A stretch of 64,000 bases of DNA. Source: Synaphobranchus kaupii (taxonomy: Eukaryota; Chordata; Actinopteri; Anguilliformes; Synaphobranchidae). Shown here in pieces: positions 46,280-59,282 of the stretch (within the stretch, counting starts at the first letter, position 1; each line of letters starts with the position of its first letter). The notes under the pieces were generated by a model. The model was not told where the DNA came from. It was given only the letters and a program-made list of their open reading frames with translations, and searched no databases. The translations under genes were made by a program, and so were the position numbers. The stretch spans positions 22,415,381 to 22,479,380 of the forward strand of contig CM056389.1 of NCBI GenBank assembly GCA_029718625.1, in the 5' to 3' direction.

Positions 46280-47942
46280 AAGTCATACCTGGCAATCGCT
46301 ACACACAAGACACAAAGTGAGATGTGCGGGAGAGTCTGGCTACAGCTTTCCCAGAGTTCTCTGTTTCCTATGCTTATAACCCCAAATTCTGTGTTTGATC
46401 TGGCTGCGGACGGTCGTAAAACCATAAACTGGCCAAAAGGCTAATATTGCACTTTTCGTCCCCCCTCCAAGGGGGGTTTGGCAGAAAGAGTTTCCTGTGG
46501 TATAATTCCACAGCGGCAGTTTACTCCTGAGTTATGAAATATATATTTCTTCCATGTTGACCATTTAGGAAATATAGGCCATTGCACCACACACACCAAG
46601 ACCATCAAAACGATATCAAACATGAATAGGTCTACGTTCGTGTTGTCATGAGAACCCCATCTCTGCATAGTTTTCAAATGTGATTAATATTAATGCCACA
46701 AACAGTTCCAGGATTCCTGTTGAGAACATTACATTATACCCTAGTTTCCCCTGTTCAGTCAGGTACATTAAATGTGTGTATCTACTCATGTAACACTTAG
46801 AACTGAACAATATATACTTATTCCTCTGGAAAAAGAGTGTACAATGTATGTTCCAGTGTCAGCACTATTTCCAGTATATACTGTACAATGTAGCATAAAT
46901 ATTCATCACATTTTAAGGTTTTTATGCTTTTTGAAGACCAAAGCAGTCTGTTCTGTTATACCATGCTGTGTGGGCATTATTTGAATGAAAGGGATTGGAT
47001 TGCAAGGCACTCTTGCATTGTCCGTGCGCGGGAGTTTCAAACAGACCAGGGTAGGACATTCTTGGACACCGTAAACCTTAGGCCAGATGGTCCCAGCAAA
47101 CATCCCGGCACCAGATGCGTGACTTTACGGCTCTCAAAGATTACAAAGATTGTCACTTCCTGGTATTGTGTTCTCTTTAGGTGCCCTGGGGTGTCAAATC
47201 CTGTCTTACATACCCACCACATTTATCTTTGCCTCTTCACACGGGACTTCCAACTCCACCGCCCTAAAAATATGAGCCACAAAAAGCCCAAAGTTGTAAA
47301 CGACAGCTGGAATGACTAGACATTAGAGGTTGAAAAAGGCACTCTTCAGCACATTGGACAGCCTTGCAACCCTTTGACTCCTAATGACGCCAGGAACCCA
47401 GTTCTGTTCACAGGCTGTAAAAGCCCTGGGTTCTTGGAAAATATTCTGGACTGAAACAACACTGTATGTATAAAGCATCTTATGTATTTACATGTGAATA
47501 ACTGGATAATATTATTAATCAACTGGATTAATACCAATTGAAATGTGAGGTATGTAAAAGTATAAGAGGGGGCAAAATACATGAGTAGGAATAAAGAATG
47601 TGTTTGGAAGGGGGATTGTAGGTTATCAGGGATGTGCTTGTCCACAACAAGTATCTGGATCACAGAGTGGCCATCACCTGGACCTCACCTGGTATCTAGA
47701 TAAATGACAGGTAAAATCATAAGATCACGCGCCGTCGTACAAAGTATCTTATTGCTATCACTAGATCGGGGGGGGGAGTAGACTGCAGTTTCTCTTCCTG
47801 GAGGAGAAGGGGGGTCTCTTGGGGGTTAGATTTTATAGCCCTCTTCCTGGCCAGACCTTATTTGGACAAACAAAGGGAATTGTGGAATGTGGAAAGCCTG
47901 CCCAGGATTGCATTTAAGGGAAGTCCAAAGGGACATTCAGGG
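46280..47942. other. No gene recognised; copy B spacer
   Basis: Counterpart of 2520-4180. The G run near 47768 is 2 bases longer than in copy A, and this closes a copy A frame at 3944-4213. That frame is therefore not a conserved gene. Confidence 0.5.
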
Positions 47943-48274
47943 TGTATCTGCTTAACAGATCTCCTTGTGCTGTAGTGGCATCATAGTTCTTTCACTATGG
48001 GAGCATCTGCCTAACAGGTCTCCTGGTGCTGTAGTGGCATTATAGTTATACCCGTATAGGAGTATCTGCCTAACAGGTCTCCTGGTGCTGTAGTGGCACT
48101 ATAGTTATACCCGTATAGGAGTATCTGCCTAACAGGTCTCCTGGTGCCGTAGGGGTACCATAGTTCTTCCATTCTGGAGTATCTGCTTAACAGATCTCCT
48201 GGTACCATAGTTATACCAGTATGGGAGAATCATCTTAACAGTTCTCCTGGTACCATAGTCATACTGTACGGAAT
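47943..48274. repeat. 59 bp minisatellite, about six units (copy B)
   Basis: Counterpart of 4181-4512 with the same unit number. It has CATACTG in the last unit where copy A has CACACTG. Confidence 0.9.
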
Positions 48275-49733
48275 CATTTGGTTATACTTTGTTGGTGAAC
48301 CTGTTCATGTTTCTTTGTCTTAGCAGCATGTTATCCTGTGTTTAGCTATAGGTATTGAATGTGTTCATATTTGCTCTCACAGTCTTAACCAGTGATTATT
48401 ATCATTAATAAATTATTCTATTTATAGACCTGATTTGTGTGGTCTCCATGACTCTAATCCATTTTATACCCTTTTCAGCCTAAATTACGACTGAATGCTC
48501 AGGGGGACAATTCTGACCAAGGACCAACTGATCAGTGGCCTGGTACAGCAAAAGTCTTTTGTGGTGTCCTCAAGTTGGGAAAGCAACCAAGTTCTGCCAG
48601 CAAAACGGGATTGGTGGTGCATGGTTCTGGTGACTTGGTGTGAAGAGAACCCCTGGACGTTCTACGTCGGTTCTTGTCAAATTCGCCTTAAGGAGCCCTC
48701 TGAATGCATGCTGACCTGGGCTCACAACTATCTATGTAAAAGATAATGCATGTATTGTGTTGGTTAGACCCCCAACCTCTGTGTTCTCCTCCGAACTGAG
48801 ATTCAGCAATAGTGCTAATCCCGGGAGCATATATTGAGTAATGGTGGTACCCAAGGAAGAGTCGAGTGTAACCACTCCGAGCTCCAGGCATGATTACCAG
48901 AAACCAAATTCTAAATTCTAGTTTTATTTGGAGTCAGATAACTACGAGAGTAAAACATTTAACATTAGGCAACATATTTAGGTGTATGTAACACTGTGAT
49001 ATCAATGTTTTTTATCTTAAGCCACCAGAGGGAGCCAATGTGTATGCGTTATAATGTACAAAACTAATTTTATTCATTTTATGACATGTTTTGCATAGGG
49101 GTTTTGGACCCATAGATATCTACCCCCCTATACTGCTGAAAATATATAATTCTCACTTGGAAATTATGCAAAAGTGAGTTTTATGAGCCCAAACTGTTGA
49201 TTTGTAGTTAAATATATCTTTTTTATTTTTATTTGCAGCAGTGCACAATTTAGCCATTTGGATAGATTTGGAGACACTAATGGACAACAGGATACACTGC
49301 TATATTTTGCATCATAGACCTTCACTAGTTCTGCATATCATCCTCAGATTTTGCAAAACTTGTGGACATGGAGTTTATGATCCAGGAAATGTATATATAT
49401 TACCGATTTCACTTATGTAGCTCTCAGCAAAATAAAAAAAAAACTTTTTAAATTTTTTTCCCCAAAGTTTCTTTGCATTTGTGGCACTTTATTTTGACTT
49501 AAATTATGAAAATAAACAAATCTAAGTTTGTATTGTAAATGGTACACCTGTCTTCTTTCATTTAAGCCATTTACCAAGTTTATGTGATGCTCACACCTGG
49601 AGTTATAAAGCCTTAAACAGAGCACCCCTAAATAGGTGAAATTTGCCATCTGCGCCAAGTGGTTTAAACAAACATGTAAAAATACAGAGAAATCAAACTA
49701 ATCTAACAGGGGAAGGCTATGTTAACTATGGAA
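48275..49733. other. No gene recognised; copy B spacer
   Basis: Counterpart of 4513-5970. Homopolymer runs near 49432-49465 differ slightly from copy A. Confidence 0.5.
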
Positions 49734-49826
49734 GTGTGTGTGTGTGTGTGTGTGTCGTGTGTGTGCGCGTGCGTGCGTGCGTGCGTATGTGTGCGTGTGC
49801 GTGCATGCACGCGCCTGCGCACGTGT
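49734..49826. repeat. (GT)n/(GCGT)n microsatellite, copy B
   Basis: Counterpart of 5972-6064, with more GT and fewer GCGT units. Confidence 0.95.
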
Positions 49827-50319
49827 CCTTTGTCTCTGAACAAAGGGGAGAAAACTGCGCATGTAGGCCTGTGCAGCACAGTTGTATCTGCGTGGCTGAA
49901 TAACCTAGCTTAGCAACAATTAAGTATCGGTCCAAGCAGTGCAGAAGACGGACGCGAAACTGCAGCTCCTAACCGATAACGTTACATGCACCAAATGACT
50001 CGTTACTCACTGAATACCGACTATATTAATATTGTTAGTAATGTGGAGAGTTGAATGAAGAATTAGCATGCAGGAAGAGAGAAACCATGTGGGTTCTGTC
50101 ACTCTATGTGTCAGGGGGGAGTGACGTGTGATGTGGGAGGAGCCCAACGCAGCAAGGGGATTCATTTAGCCCTTAGACCACTAAGGCGGGAAACCCCGCA
50201 GATAAGGGAAGGAGACAAGACAAGGAACACACACACACCACAGCTACAGACCGGCTCACTGTTACACACGAGCCAGAAATAAAACGCCCTCTCGATAACA
50301 AGATGCACAAGAACAGGCA

Positions 50320-51100
50320 AGCAGCACAATGGCACAAACAAAACACACAGCAAACAAACACCGAAAACTAATGCAAATTAGTATACCAGGGCGAAAGGAA
50401 CGGAGATCTAACATTCCAAGGCTACTCAGACTCGCCGTAAAACACAAACCTGTCAATATACGCCCAGTCTTCCCCATAGGAAGACATGCACTAAAAGACG
50501 AAACCGGACCATAGTTCCGAACAAAATCGTCAAACTCCATGTACGGAGATAGGTGCCAAAAGGAACGAACAGGACAGGCTGCACCGGACAGTTACCGGCT
50601 AAAAGACCAAAACGAGTTAGAGAATAAAAGCCCTGCCTCTTGGTAAAGAGGAATGTAAGGCGGAGGCGAAGGAACAGAGATAACGTTCCGTGGCTACATC
50701 CACGGAGAAAACATTTTACAGACGAGCCGACGGAGCACCGTCGTCCCATAACTTTACTAGCAGAATGACTAATGCAAGTTTACAGGAAAACACACGCCCC
50801 AGCCTCCCAGCAAAGGGAAATGAAAAGAGGTGAAGGAACAGAGCTAATGTTCCGATCTTAAGAAACGCGCAATCCCGCGCAAACATGTCCACAACATCAC
50901 CCAAGTTCCATATAAGGGGAGACTCACCCGGAGAACGAACAGAACTACAGTTCCGAACAAAAATCGTCCCACAGGTAAAAAGGGCGAAAGGACAGCTGCA
51001 ACAAAAGACAAACGCAAGCTCAAACAAAAATACACGCCCTGCCTCTAAGAATAAATAATGCCCTAAAGTCAGTATGATAAAATGCCCTGTCTCTTAGTAA
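50320..51100. repeat. Degenerate tandem block with GGAAC...GTTCC cores (copy B)
   Basis: Counterpart of 6560-7340. Differs by a substitution in the CCCTGCCTCTTGG block. Confidence 0.55.
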
Positions 51101-52340
51101 AAGGCAATAGATCTAGGTAAAAACGACAAACAAAGGACAGACCAGAAAGCGGAGACTGAAATGAGCACACAAAACAGGAATTAAACCTGACAGCTCAAGC
51201 ACAAAGCCAAGTCCCGCAAAACTCAACGGAGCAAAATGTTCTCCTTAAAAACACTAGACCAAACTTACCTACTGGCTAAAACTTTAAAAGGGCTATATAA
51301 ACCACACACAAAACAGAACAAGCAACAAACACTCACACTCAACAATCACAAACCACAATTAATCTCGAAGCCCAGAACAAAAGGAACATGGGCTTAAATA
51401 GCTCACCGGCAAGTATGTACAGCTGTGCAACGTATATGGGACTTCCTCGCGGGAAGAAGGAACTGAGCCAAAACTCCACCACCGAAGCAGCGCCCACTAG
51501 TGGCGACCGAGGAACACGACCGCAAGGGAAAAGGGTCATAAACCATGACACTATGTAGGTAGCCAATTCGAACAGGGTAAACACGGTGAACATAACTCAT
51601 TAAAATAAACAGTAAACGGACAGATATAACCACACAGATTCACATTAACCCAATAAGACTAAACTAAACTGTAGCTACTGCCTGGAATGCTTAGTCAGTC
51701 TTACGGAGATACTTCCACCCGTGTTGTCATCTCCGGTGGTCGCTGTTGAGCTCCTGGGAACACACGGTCGTGGAATTGTGAATTGTGAGGTTTTCCAGCA
51801 GTCAGAGCCGGTGTCCTTTTCGCGGCATTGGTGGCGATGACAGCTGGTCTCCCTCCAGTCGTCTGGGGGTGTCCCTCTCGCTGTTTGTAAAAGTTTGTTT
51901 TGCTGAAGTTTCTTGTGGTCAGCTAGCGCAGTGCTGCACGCACTCTAGTTCACACGGGGGATGAAGTAAACTTATTCACCGCAAGGCGAGCTAAGTCAGT
52001 GGCCCCTTGGAGAGCCACGTTCTCTGTGTTTTCACAGAAATCTCCTCAGCAATAGCAGCAATCCTCTGCGTTCTGCGAACCCCAGTATTAGGAGAACTCC
52101 ACAGAATTGTGGGAGTTTCGGAGCTCTGAACGCCACCGTGTTGTGGGAGTCTCAGGGAAAAGTGACCAAGTCCGCTGGATGCAAGGGCGAGAAGAAAGGG
52201 GCGATGGTCGTCACTCAGTTTTATTAACTTGGTGGGGGGAAGGGAGCCTTCACACCGGTTCACTGTGTGATGAGGATTTTAAACGCCGCGCGCGCAGATG
52301 ACGTCATCAGACGCTCCTCCATGTTCTTAAAGTGACAGTC
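51101..52340. other. Unassigned GC-richer spacer (copy B)
   Basis: Counterpart of 7341-8580. Nothing coding could be supported. Confidence 0.4.
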
Positions 52341-52571
52341 AGTGGCTGTATCCCAAACCGCATACTTCCATGCTCCGAGCACGCATAGCGAGCATGCATC
52401 CATCTTGGAGTGCGAGTCCAAAAACTGCGGTAGTACGGAGCACGGATAAAGTACCTGGATGCGTGCTCCGTTTGTTCAAAATTCAAAGTATGCATCGACT
52501 CTTGCTCCGACCAGAAAAAATCCCATCATTCCTTTCAAGAAAAAAGTCAAGACCAAAAATTTACTATCATA

Positions 52572-52623
52572 ATGGCGGATGACAGCACGGAAGGCACTGC
52601 CTCTCCCGTTGCCTTCTACAAAT
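52572..52623 (+). pseudogene. Candidate first exon of the Harbinger accessory gene (copy B)
   Basis: Identical to 8812-8863: ATG, 17 codons, then the donor GTAAGTA. No downstream SANT/Myb exon recognised. Confidence 0.45.
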
Positions 52624-52981
52624 GTAAGTAATTTCAACATTTCTATGTGAACATTTTCACAAGTTTGAAAAGATCTGGCACAGCACTATTTCTGTTGGTG
52701 TTTTAATACTGAGCTAGCTCAATAATTAAGATAACTTTTAGCTCCAGTTAGTTAGCTTTCTTTATGTAAATTGGACAGCAATTTGCTCGGTAACAGCTAT
52801 AACTGACTTGCTAGCGAGCTGGATATCAACCCTCTTACTAGCTAGCGTCACACTAGTTATCGTTAGTTAACTTAACTATAACACTAACGTCACTTGTGTT
52901 TAATGCTAGCTCATGTTAATATTTGGTATTGATGCATTATATTTTCTGGTTTTCCATTTGTGACACTAGGGACATAATGTT

Positions 52982-53135
52982 ATGTGTGTGGCCCCAGCCA
53001 TGGTCCCTCTTGTTGGGGAGCATCCCAATGAGTGCACGGATTGCCCGTCGGGATAAGCGGAAGTCTGGCTGGAGATCCTGGTCGTCATAAAAATATTTGG
53101 CAAGGATGGGGACATTGACATTGATCCTGCCATAG
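52982..53135 (-). pseudogene. PIF/Harbinger transposase fragment (copy B)
   Basis: Same peptide as 9222-9375 with the FRLSRRAIRALIG and KRDHGWG blocks. No DDE domain remains. Confidence 0.6.
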
Positions 53136-54311
53136 GTTGCAAGGCTCTCTCCCTAGAGACACATTTCCCAAGTATAATAAATATACTCTGCCTAACTTCA
53201 GTGCGTCTCTCTATTTGTGTAGTATTGACACCTAGTGGTTCAGATTGGAAACTTAAACGGGGAAAACTACATTAGGAGTTTGTAAATTAATAAAGTGCTA
53301 CAATGTGAATGAACAGCACAATATGCGATGCAAAATAAAAAAAATTTTCATATACATTTTTTAAGTTTAATGATATGCAATGTTAACCAGTGTAGCTAGC
53401 TAGTCGGCTGTATAAGACAACCTACGTCGGTGCTGACAAGCGCAATTGTTCTACGAAGAGAAGCCCCCCTCTTCACCCCAGCTCTCCGGATGGCTTGCCT
53501 TCGTCGGATGCCGTTTTCAATAATGATCCGCCGTCTTACTCTGACAGCAGCCCGTCTTTTCTCTCTTTCAATGGAAAACCACCCCAGAAGCAACAGCACC
53601 ACAAACATGGCTCCATTTCTACTAACTGCGTACCCAGTTGTTCACGCTCTGGTAAACAGCGCAAAAATAATCAAAACACAGACGATTGCTTACAATGCAA
53701 AGACAATTTTATTATGGGGTTGATTGTTTACTGAAAGGTATCCAATGATATAATGAATAGGCTGTCTTCCTAGCCATCCTTGCCTTCCACTGACTTTTCT
53801 GGAATAAGAACGCTAGCAAAAAGGATAATTCAACTGTTGTGGACATTGCTGGTTATATCAGAATATTTAATTAACAGCCGATACAGTAGCCTACAATGCC
53901 AGTTGATGTTATGCCTCTCAGGTTTATTTTTATTTTTTATTTTATTTTTTTTATTTATTTATTTCGGCACGCATATAGTCACACTTCATCACAATTTCTG
54001 TAATATGCCCTGAACAAACACAGTACCTGCCGAAAAGGGATATGGGAAAAAGCAGACTGCTTATCAAGGTCCCGCCCCAATTCCCAAATCAAATTTGAAT
54101 GTTCACATTATACATTGTTTAAAACAGATTGTTTCATATCACAACAGCTTCATATCACAATTTGAATGTACATATCAACACAGCCATGAAAGTCAAAACC
54201 GCTTACAATGTTTTTGCACATTGTGACATTGTTTTCATTTCATGGTAACCCACTTTGTTTATGTTTGGTAGTCCCCTACCATCTTCCATTTTATCCCACG
54301 CTTGAAGACCT

Positions 54312-55250
54312 TCAATTCGTAGACAATTTAATCTCAACATTTAAACTGTTCCAAAGCTTAACCCCCGCAATAGATACAGAATGACCTCTGAGTGTAGAAT
54401 TCATCAGCCTCTGCCTGCAAACCATGCCTCCCCCCAAGCCGTGTGTGTCACAACTTGAGAGGAAGCACGATTCACAAACAGAAATCGACGAATCATTCCA
54501 CTTTTGTTTCATCATATCTTGTTCAAGATCTTTGAGTCTCTTTTCATTTCTAATTCTTTTTAAGGTTTTTGACACTGGTTTCTGATCCATAAAGTCACCA
54601 CACATGAAAACATTTCTCTGTTTCATTTTTGCTAGTATTTCCCCCAGGCAATTGCTGAATAAATCTATTTTTGAACTGGGTGCTCTGTAAACACAGCATA
54701 TAACAGTTTTTTTACCTTTCAGCATTGACAATTCAATTGTTACACACTCCATTACATTTTCAACGACCATTGACATGCTTTCCAGAATCTCAAAATTTAT
54801 GCTCTCATCAATAAACAGGGCAACCCCTCCACCAGATTTGTTACTTCTGCTCTTACACACAAAATTATACCCTTCAAGGTGGAAGTCCATGCATTTCTCA
54901 TCGTTCATCCAAGTTTCCGACACTGCAATGATGTTGAAAGTTTTAGCAAATGTCAATAGATAATCCTGTATCTGGTCAAAGTTGGCGTATAAAGTCCTGC
55001 TATTGAAGTGGATTATTGACAGCTTTCCATCCATGCTAATGTCCTCGTTGAACTGGTCTTCCAAGTAATATCCACATTTGTTTATTCCATTATAATAAAA
55101 GTGTCTGTCCAGATCAACTTCTTCATTCGGGTCTTTTGATCTTTGATGCTGGTTAGATGCCATACTCACTTTTTCATAATCAGCAATTTTATCCACCAAT
55201 TCATTCATTTTAATCAGTGAAGCTTTTCTTTTTGGTTGAACTGAGTTCAT
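54312..55250 (-). pseudogene. LINE ORF2 remnant (copy B)
   Basis: The same 312-residue fused frame as 10552-11490: APE-type endonuclease N-terminal half up to VFMCGDF, then the C-terminal tail, with the reverse transcriptase missing. One residue differs (NSRTL instead of NSRSL). The shared deletion shows that it predates the 15 kb duplication. Confidence 0.75.
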
Positions 55251-55277
55251 GGAGTATTCACATAGTTTTCACGTACC

Positions 55278-55943
55278 TTACTGTTCAAATTTCTCCAGCT
55301 CCTCCAACGCCCTGATCAGCACCGGTCTGGTATTTTCTGGAGATGACCCATTGGGTTTGATATAGACTTTACAGTTCGCCGTCCAGGTGTTTTGTAATTT
55401 TTTTCCTTTCTTCAGTTGATGAGCTTTCCAAGCGATGGTAGCGTTTACTTTGCTGAGATTTTCGTTGATAAACACGTTGGATCCTTTCAGCTTTTTACCC
55501 TGCTTCAGCAGAGCAACTTTGTGTTTCCTGCTTGTGAATCTCAGCACTACTGCCCGGGTTTCGTTGTCACAGCCTCCGTTAACTTTTTTCTTGGGAAGCA
55601 GATGGCAAGAATCCACATTGTCGAGATCCATGTCGATGTTTTTAGAGTTTAGAAACTCTGCCACCTGCACTTCCACAGATTGCATGTTTGCCTCGCTCCT
55701 GGGTTTAATCTCGAGACCTGTGATGATCACATCATTGAGCTTCCCGTGCTGTTCAAGCTCCTCCACTCTGATGGTCAGAGACTTTATCAGCTGGTCTTTC
55801 TTGACATTTTCCTCTTTGAGGTTTCGGAACTCCTTCATTAAGTCGTTCAGTTGGACCTTGATACCATCAAGGCTTTCCATGATTGCTGACAAGTCCGGTA
55901 GACTGGACTGGCTCGATTTGCCTGTCCTGTCTGTCTTGCCCAT
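55278..55943 (-). CDS. LINE ORF1 protein (copy B)
   Basis: An intact 221-residue frame identical to that at 11518-12183: N-terminal serine-rich tail, coiled coil (~20-75), central domain and FP25K-like C-terminus (FINENLSKVNATIAWKAHQL). It probably encoded an RNA-binding chaperone of the LINE particle. It is 27 bp upstream of the ORF2 remnant. Confidence 0.75.
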   Translation of the reverse strand: MGKTDRTGKSSQSSLPDLSAIMESLDGIKVQLNDLMKEFRNLKEENVKKDQLIKSLTIRVEELEQHGKLNDVIITGLEIKPRSEANMQSVEVQVAEFLNSKNIDMDLDNVDSCHLLPKKKVNGGCDNETRAVVLRFTSRKHKVALLKQGKKLKGSNVFINENLSKVNATIAWKAHQLKKGKKLQNTWTANCKVYIKPNGSSPENTRPVLIRALEELEKFEQ

Positions 55944-56078
55944 TTTCTTGGTTCAGTGGTTTTTTAAGGATTTTTAAGGATTTGCTATATGGTTTTCTAC
56001 CGCCAGCTGTACCGTACAGTACAGCCTGATATTATTTCGCTGAGCTTATCATTCAGTTCTCTCTCCCCCACAGTTCAC

Positions 56079-56117
56079 AGCTGTTGCCTTGAGCTGTTGC
56101 CTTGAGCTGTTGCTCCT
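56079..56117. repeat. 13 bp minisatellite upstream of LINE ORF1 (copy B)
   Basis: CTGTTGCCTTGAG units, two fewer than in copy A (12319-12383). Confidence 0.9.
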
Positions 56118-56400
56118 TCAGTAGCTAGACTAGACTAGGTTTAGTCTACTTACTTGTCGGCATTTCCCCGATAGTTACGGGAAAGGTTAAAGGTTATAGG
56201 TCAGATGTCGCCACAAAGTGCGTCCCACGACTGAGCAAAACCTTCCGTGATACCGTACTTCCATGCTCCAGAGTGCGAGCTCCCAAGCCTTGAGTGCGTA
56301 CTCGGGAGCACGGTAGTACGGTAGTGCGGAGCATGGAAGTATGCGGTTTGGGATACAACACTCTGGAGCATGGAAGTATGCGGTTTGGGATACAGCCAGT

Positions 56401-56970
56401 GTTTGTGTAAAGACTGTCAGCTGGCTGTTGGTCCCTACAGTACCTTTCCTCTGTGCACTGGTGTGGGAAATGTGACCCATAAAGTAAGTGCTCTATGAAC
56501 TGCAAAGAAGACTGTGGTGTTGTGTGCCTGTTGCTGTTGACTAAGGAGGAGGATGTCTATATGCATTTTTTTTTTTCCTTTGACAGAAACACTCAGTGTC
56601 TGCCTTCTTCGGTGGGGGGGTTGTTCTTCCTCGCATAACTTTTAATGTTCCTCATTTCAAGAAAAGTTGCTTAACCTACTGTGGAGAAGCAGTACCACAC
56701 TAACGTTAGATGACGAGTTCTAAAAGACATATGCACTCATCATCACAGAGAGTGACATCAGCATGCCTCATTAATACAGATAAGTTCGGTTTCGTTCACT
56801 GGCATGGGCTCACATTTACTTGGTGGCGCATAGTACAAGGCTAATGAATTGTACCTACATCCAAATAAGCGCGGCACACGCCAGGTGCCCCTCATACAAG
56901 CATTTTGAGTTTATTGCACTCTGTTCTCATTAGTTAAAATGCTTGACCATAGAATAAATAATTAATTTCT
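56401..56970. other. Spacer between Harbinger element and OR2 unit, no gene (copy B)
   Basis: Counterpart of 12667-13236; nothing supported. Confidence 0.5.
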
Positions 56971-58316
56971 TCAATTTTGATATTTGTTGAGTCGATGGGA
57001 TGTATAATAAAAAAAAAAAATTTAAAAAAATAAATAAATAAACAGAATTAAAACTAAAATTACTTTATTTGAGGAAATTATACACACTACATACTGATAT
57101 GAAGCAAAAATAACTTTTACAGTGCACAAGCAGAAGCACATAACTTGATGAAATACTTCAAAACACAATATCTCAAATATAATAGCCTACGTATCTCAAC
57201 AAACATTGCACACCAGTTATATTGCAGTAACATATATTGCACATTTTAAAATATATGCAATTACTTTTTTGTCTTTACACTTTTATTTTGATAAATTACT
57301 TTGTTATTTTATATTTTTTCACCGCCCTGTGCACTCAGACATTTTTTCCAATAGATGACGAACAAAATATGTAAGCATACATTTGCATAAACATAGCATC
57401 AAGAACATGCCGGTCAATATATCTCAAGGAACACATCCAAGGTTTGAAAAATAATGGACGAAGCACGAACAATTTGTCGTCGTTGTTTTATCGCGTGGTT
57501 TAATTCATATTTAACAGACGATCACACCCAGGTGTATTTAAGTTAATAAAAAAATTTAATGAAAGACGAAGTCATTAATTAACAACACGCAGTATGCAAT
57601 TCGTGTGTTTCTTTTTTCTTTACGTACATTATAAATAGCTACTGGGCCTATCTGTGTCTGAAAGCTTTGCTGGGTCGTTTGCAGTCCGATTTAAAAAGTC
57701 TTCTGGATTCCTTCTTGGTAAAGCATGGTTGATTCTCCTATTTTCTTGACCCTTGTATATATTAAAGGATGTTCATGTAATCCACATTTTAATCTAAACA
57801 CAGAGCAAACGGTAGTCTATCTGAACAAGAACTTTTACTTTGATTTAGGTACGTTTTTATGTCTAAATAGAGAAAAAAAGCATGTCTGAGGCTTATATTT
57901 ACGACGAGAAATCTAGTAAATGTGTGGCTTGGTGTCCACACTTTCACCAATTAGGAGCCTATTAAGCCTTTAATTTGATCAGTTAACTTTTCCTCTTTTT
58001 ATGTAATCGTTAGCGTTATAACGCAGTGTTTATTTTAGACTTTTATTCTTAATGACATGCAAAGCTATTTCTGGCATAATGTGTTTTAAGAGGGTAAATA
58101 ATCCCTAAAAACATGAAAAGTGTAATTAAAAAGGAAACATTAACAGTTGATTAAAATTCTGGGATGGTTGGCAGGTCAACTCAGGGGTCCAGTGGCCCGA
58201 GTTTGAGAACCCCTGTACTATTCCTTCAAATATATAAAAATAAAAACGGCAAATTACCACACAGGCTACATCCAGTGCGATTTTGTATCAGCTCGCGAGC
58301 TCCTATTATTTATCAT
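56971..58316. repeat. Downstream part of the old OR tandem unit (OR2, copy B)
   Basis: Counterpart of 13237-14582 and paralogue of 41273-43228. Confidence 0.8.
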
Positions 58317-59282
58317 TTACTGATGGGTGAAGTTTTTTTTCAGTTTCCTCAGGCTCTTTTTAATTTGCTCCAATATCTCGTCGCTTTTTAGAGAGTAGAT
58401 AATTGGATTTAGAAGTGGGGGGATAGAGGCAGACATGGACGTGTTAATAATTCTGGTGTCCGTGTCAATGTTCACGTTGACCCAAGCCACGATATAAGTA
58501 ACATTAATAGGAATGAAAAATATTGCAACCAAGATTAAATGTGCGGAACACGTTTTAAACGCTCTCCACCTACCCTCGGACGACGCAATGTTCAAAATTG
58601 CGTAGATAATAAAAATGTATGTCACAGCTATGAAGCCAAAAGGAAGGAAATACAAGAATACAGTGACGAAACTCGCCATAAACCAATTCTTAGAATAATC
58701 ACCGCAAGCAATCTTAAAGACCGGTCCGTGATCACAGAAGAAGCTGTTGACAACAGTCGATTTGCAATACGCCAGTGGGGGCATCAAGGCAACCATCACC
58801 ACGTCTACGATAAGCGGTATTGACCAAGACACAATAATAATCAGCATCATTTTACAGTTGGTATTTAAAGAATTGCTTCGTAATGGGAAACAAATTGCGA
58901 TGAGCCTGTCGTAGGCTAAAACGCAGAGACTGAATGCTTCCATTGATTGGAAGTATTGAGAGAAGAACACCTGTGCTAAGCAAGGGTTGTAATACACAAA
59001 CTTTGAATCAAATAGAAACGTGTGGATTGCTTGAGGTATGATAGCGGAGCACAAACTAATGTCCACCACTGCCAGGCTGAACACGGCCATGTACTTCGGT
59101 GTGTGGAGGGTTTCTGAGAACCATATGACCGACATCAAGATTGCATTTAACACAAGTGTCAGGACGTAAACAACTGCCAGAAATATAAAGTAATATTCTC
59201 CATTTTTTAGCGCGTAGAAACCTCTGATGTAGAATCCGACCGGTCGCGTGAAGTTGCTCAGGTCTTGCGTTGTTGTCTCCAT
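58317..59282 (-). CDS. Olfactory receptor OR2 (fish odorant GPCR), complete
   Basis: A 321-residue intron-less seven-transmembrane receptor of the same subfamily as OR1. NFT sequon at residues 10-12; TM1 ~31-55; C101 before TM3; LAYDRLIAICF with DRL at 125-127. Loop-2 cysteines are at 173, 183 and 193; RAFKTCSAHLILV lies at the TM6 start; NPIIYSL at 302-308. The C-terminus is lysine-rich. Its N-terminal 76 residues differ from OR1 at only about four positions. TM2, TM3 (SQYFQS versus VDYFSS), TM5 and TM7 differ more, so ligand range has probably diverged. The gene has an upstream region homologous to that of OR1. Confidence 0.94.
   Translation of the reverse strand: METTTQDLSNFTRPVGFYIRGFYALKNGEYYFIFLAVVYVLTLVLNAILMSVIWFSETLHTPKYMAVFSLAVVDISLCSAIIPQAIHTFLFDSKFVYYNPCLAQVFFSQYFQSMEAFSLCVLAYDRLIAICFPLRSNSLNTNCKMMLIIIVSWSIPLIVDVVMVALMPPLAYCKSTVVNSFFCDHGPVFKIACGDYSKNWFMASFVTVFLYFLPFGFIAVTYIFIIYAILNIASSEGRWRAFKTCSAHLILVAIFFIPINVTYIVAWVNVNIDTDTRIINTSMSASIPPLLNPIIYSLKSDEILEQIKKSLRKLKKNFTHQ

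Larger units (their letters stand above)
53920..56000 (-). mobile_element. LINE inserted in the Harbinger element, internally deleted (copy B)
   Basis: Counterpart of 10160-12240 with the same ORF1, deleted ORF2 and AAATAAA-type tail. Confidence 0.75.
52344..56397. mobile_element. PIF/Harbinger-type DNA transposon (copy B)
   Basis: Counterpart of 8584-12663, with the same perfect 33 bp terminal inverted repeats and AGT direct repeat (52341-52343, 56398-56400). It is 26 bp shorter because of the 13 bp minisatellite. The candidate accessory exon is at 52572-52623 and the transposase fragment at 52982-53135 (minus). The LINE is inserted at the same point. Confidence 0.75.
43743..59116. repeat. 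Segmental duplication, copy B (about 15.4 kb)
   Basis: Direct-orientation partner of 1-15382 at about 99.9% identity by eye. Copy B contains complete OR1 and OR2, whereas in copy A OR1 is cut by the window edge and OR2 by a breakpoint. Length differences sit in the TA tract (18 bp longer here), a G run (2 bp longer), the GT/GCGT tract and the 13 bp minisatellite (two units shorter). All spacer repeats of copy A recur here and are listed at their own coordinates. Confidence 0.95.
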
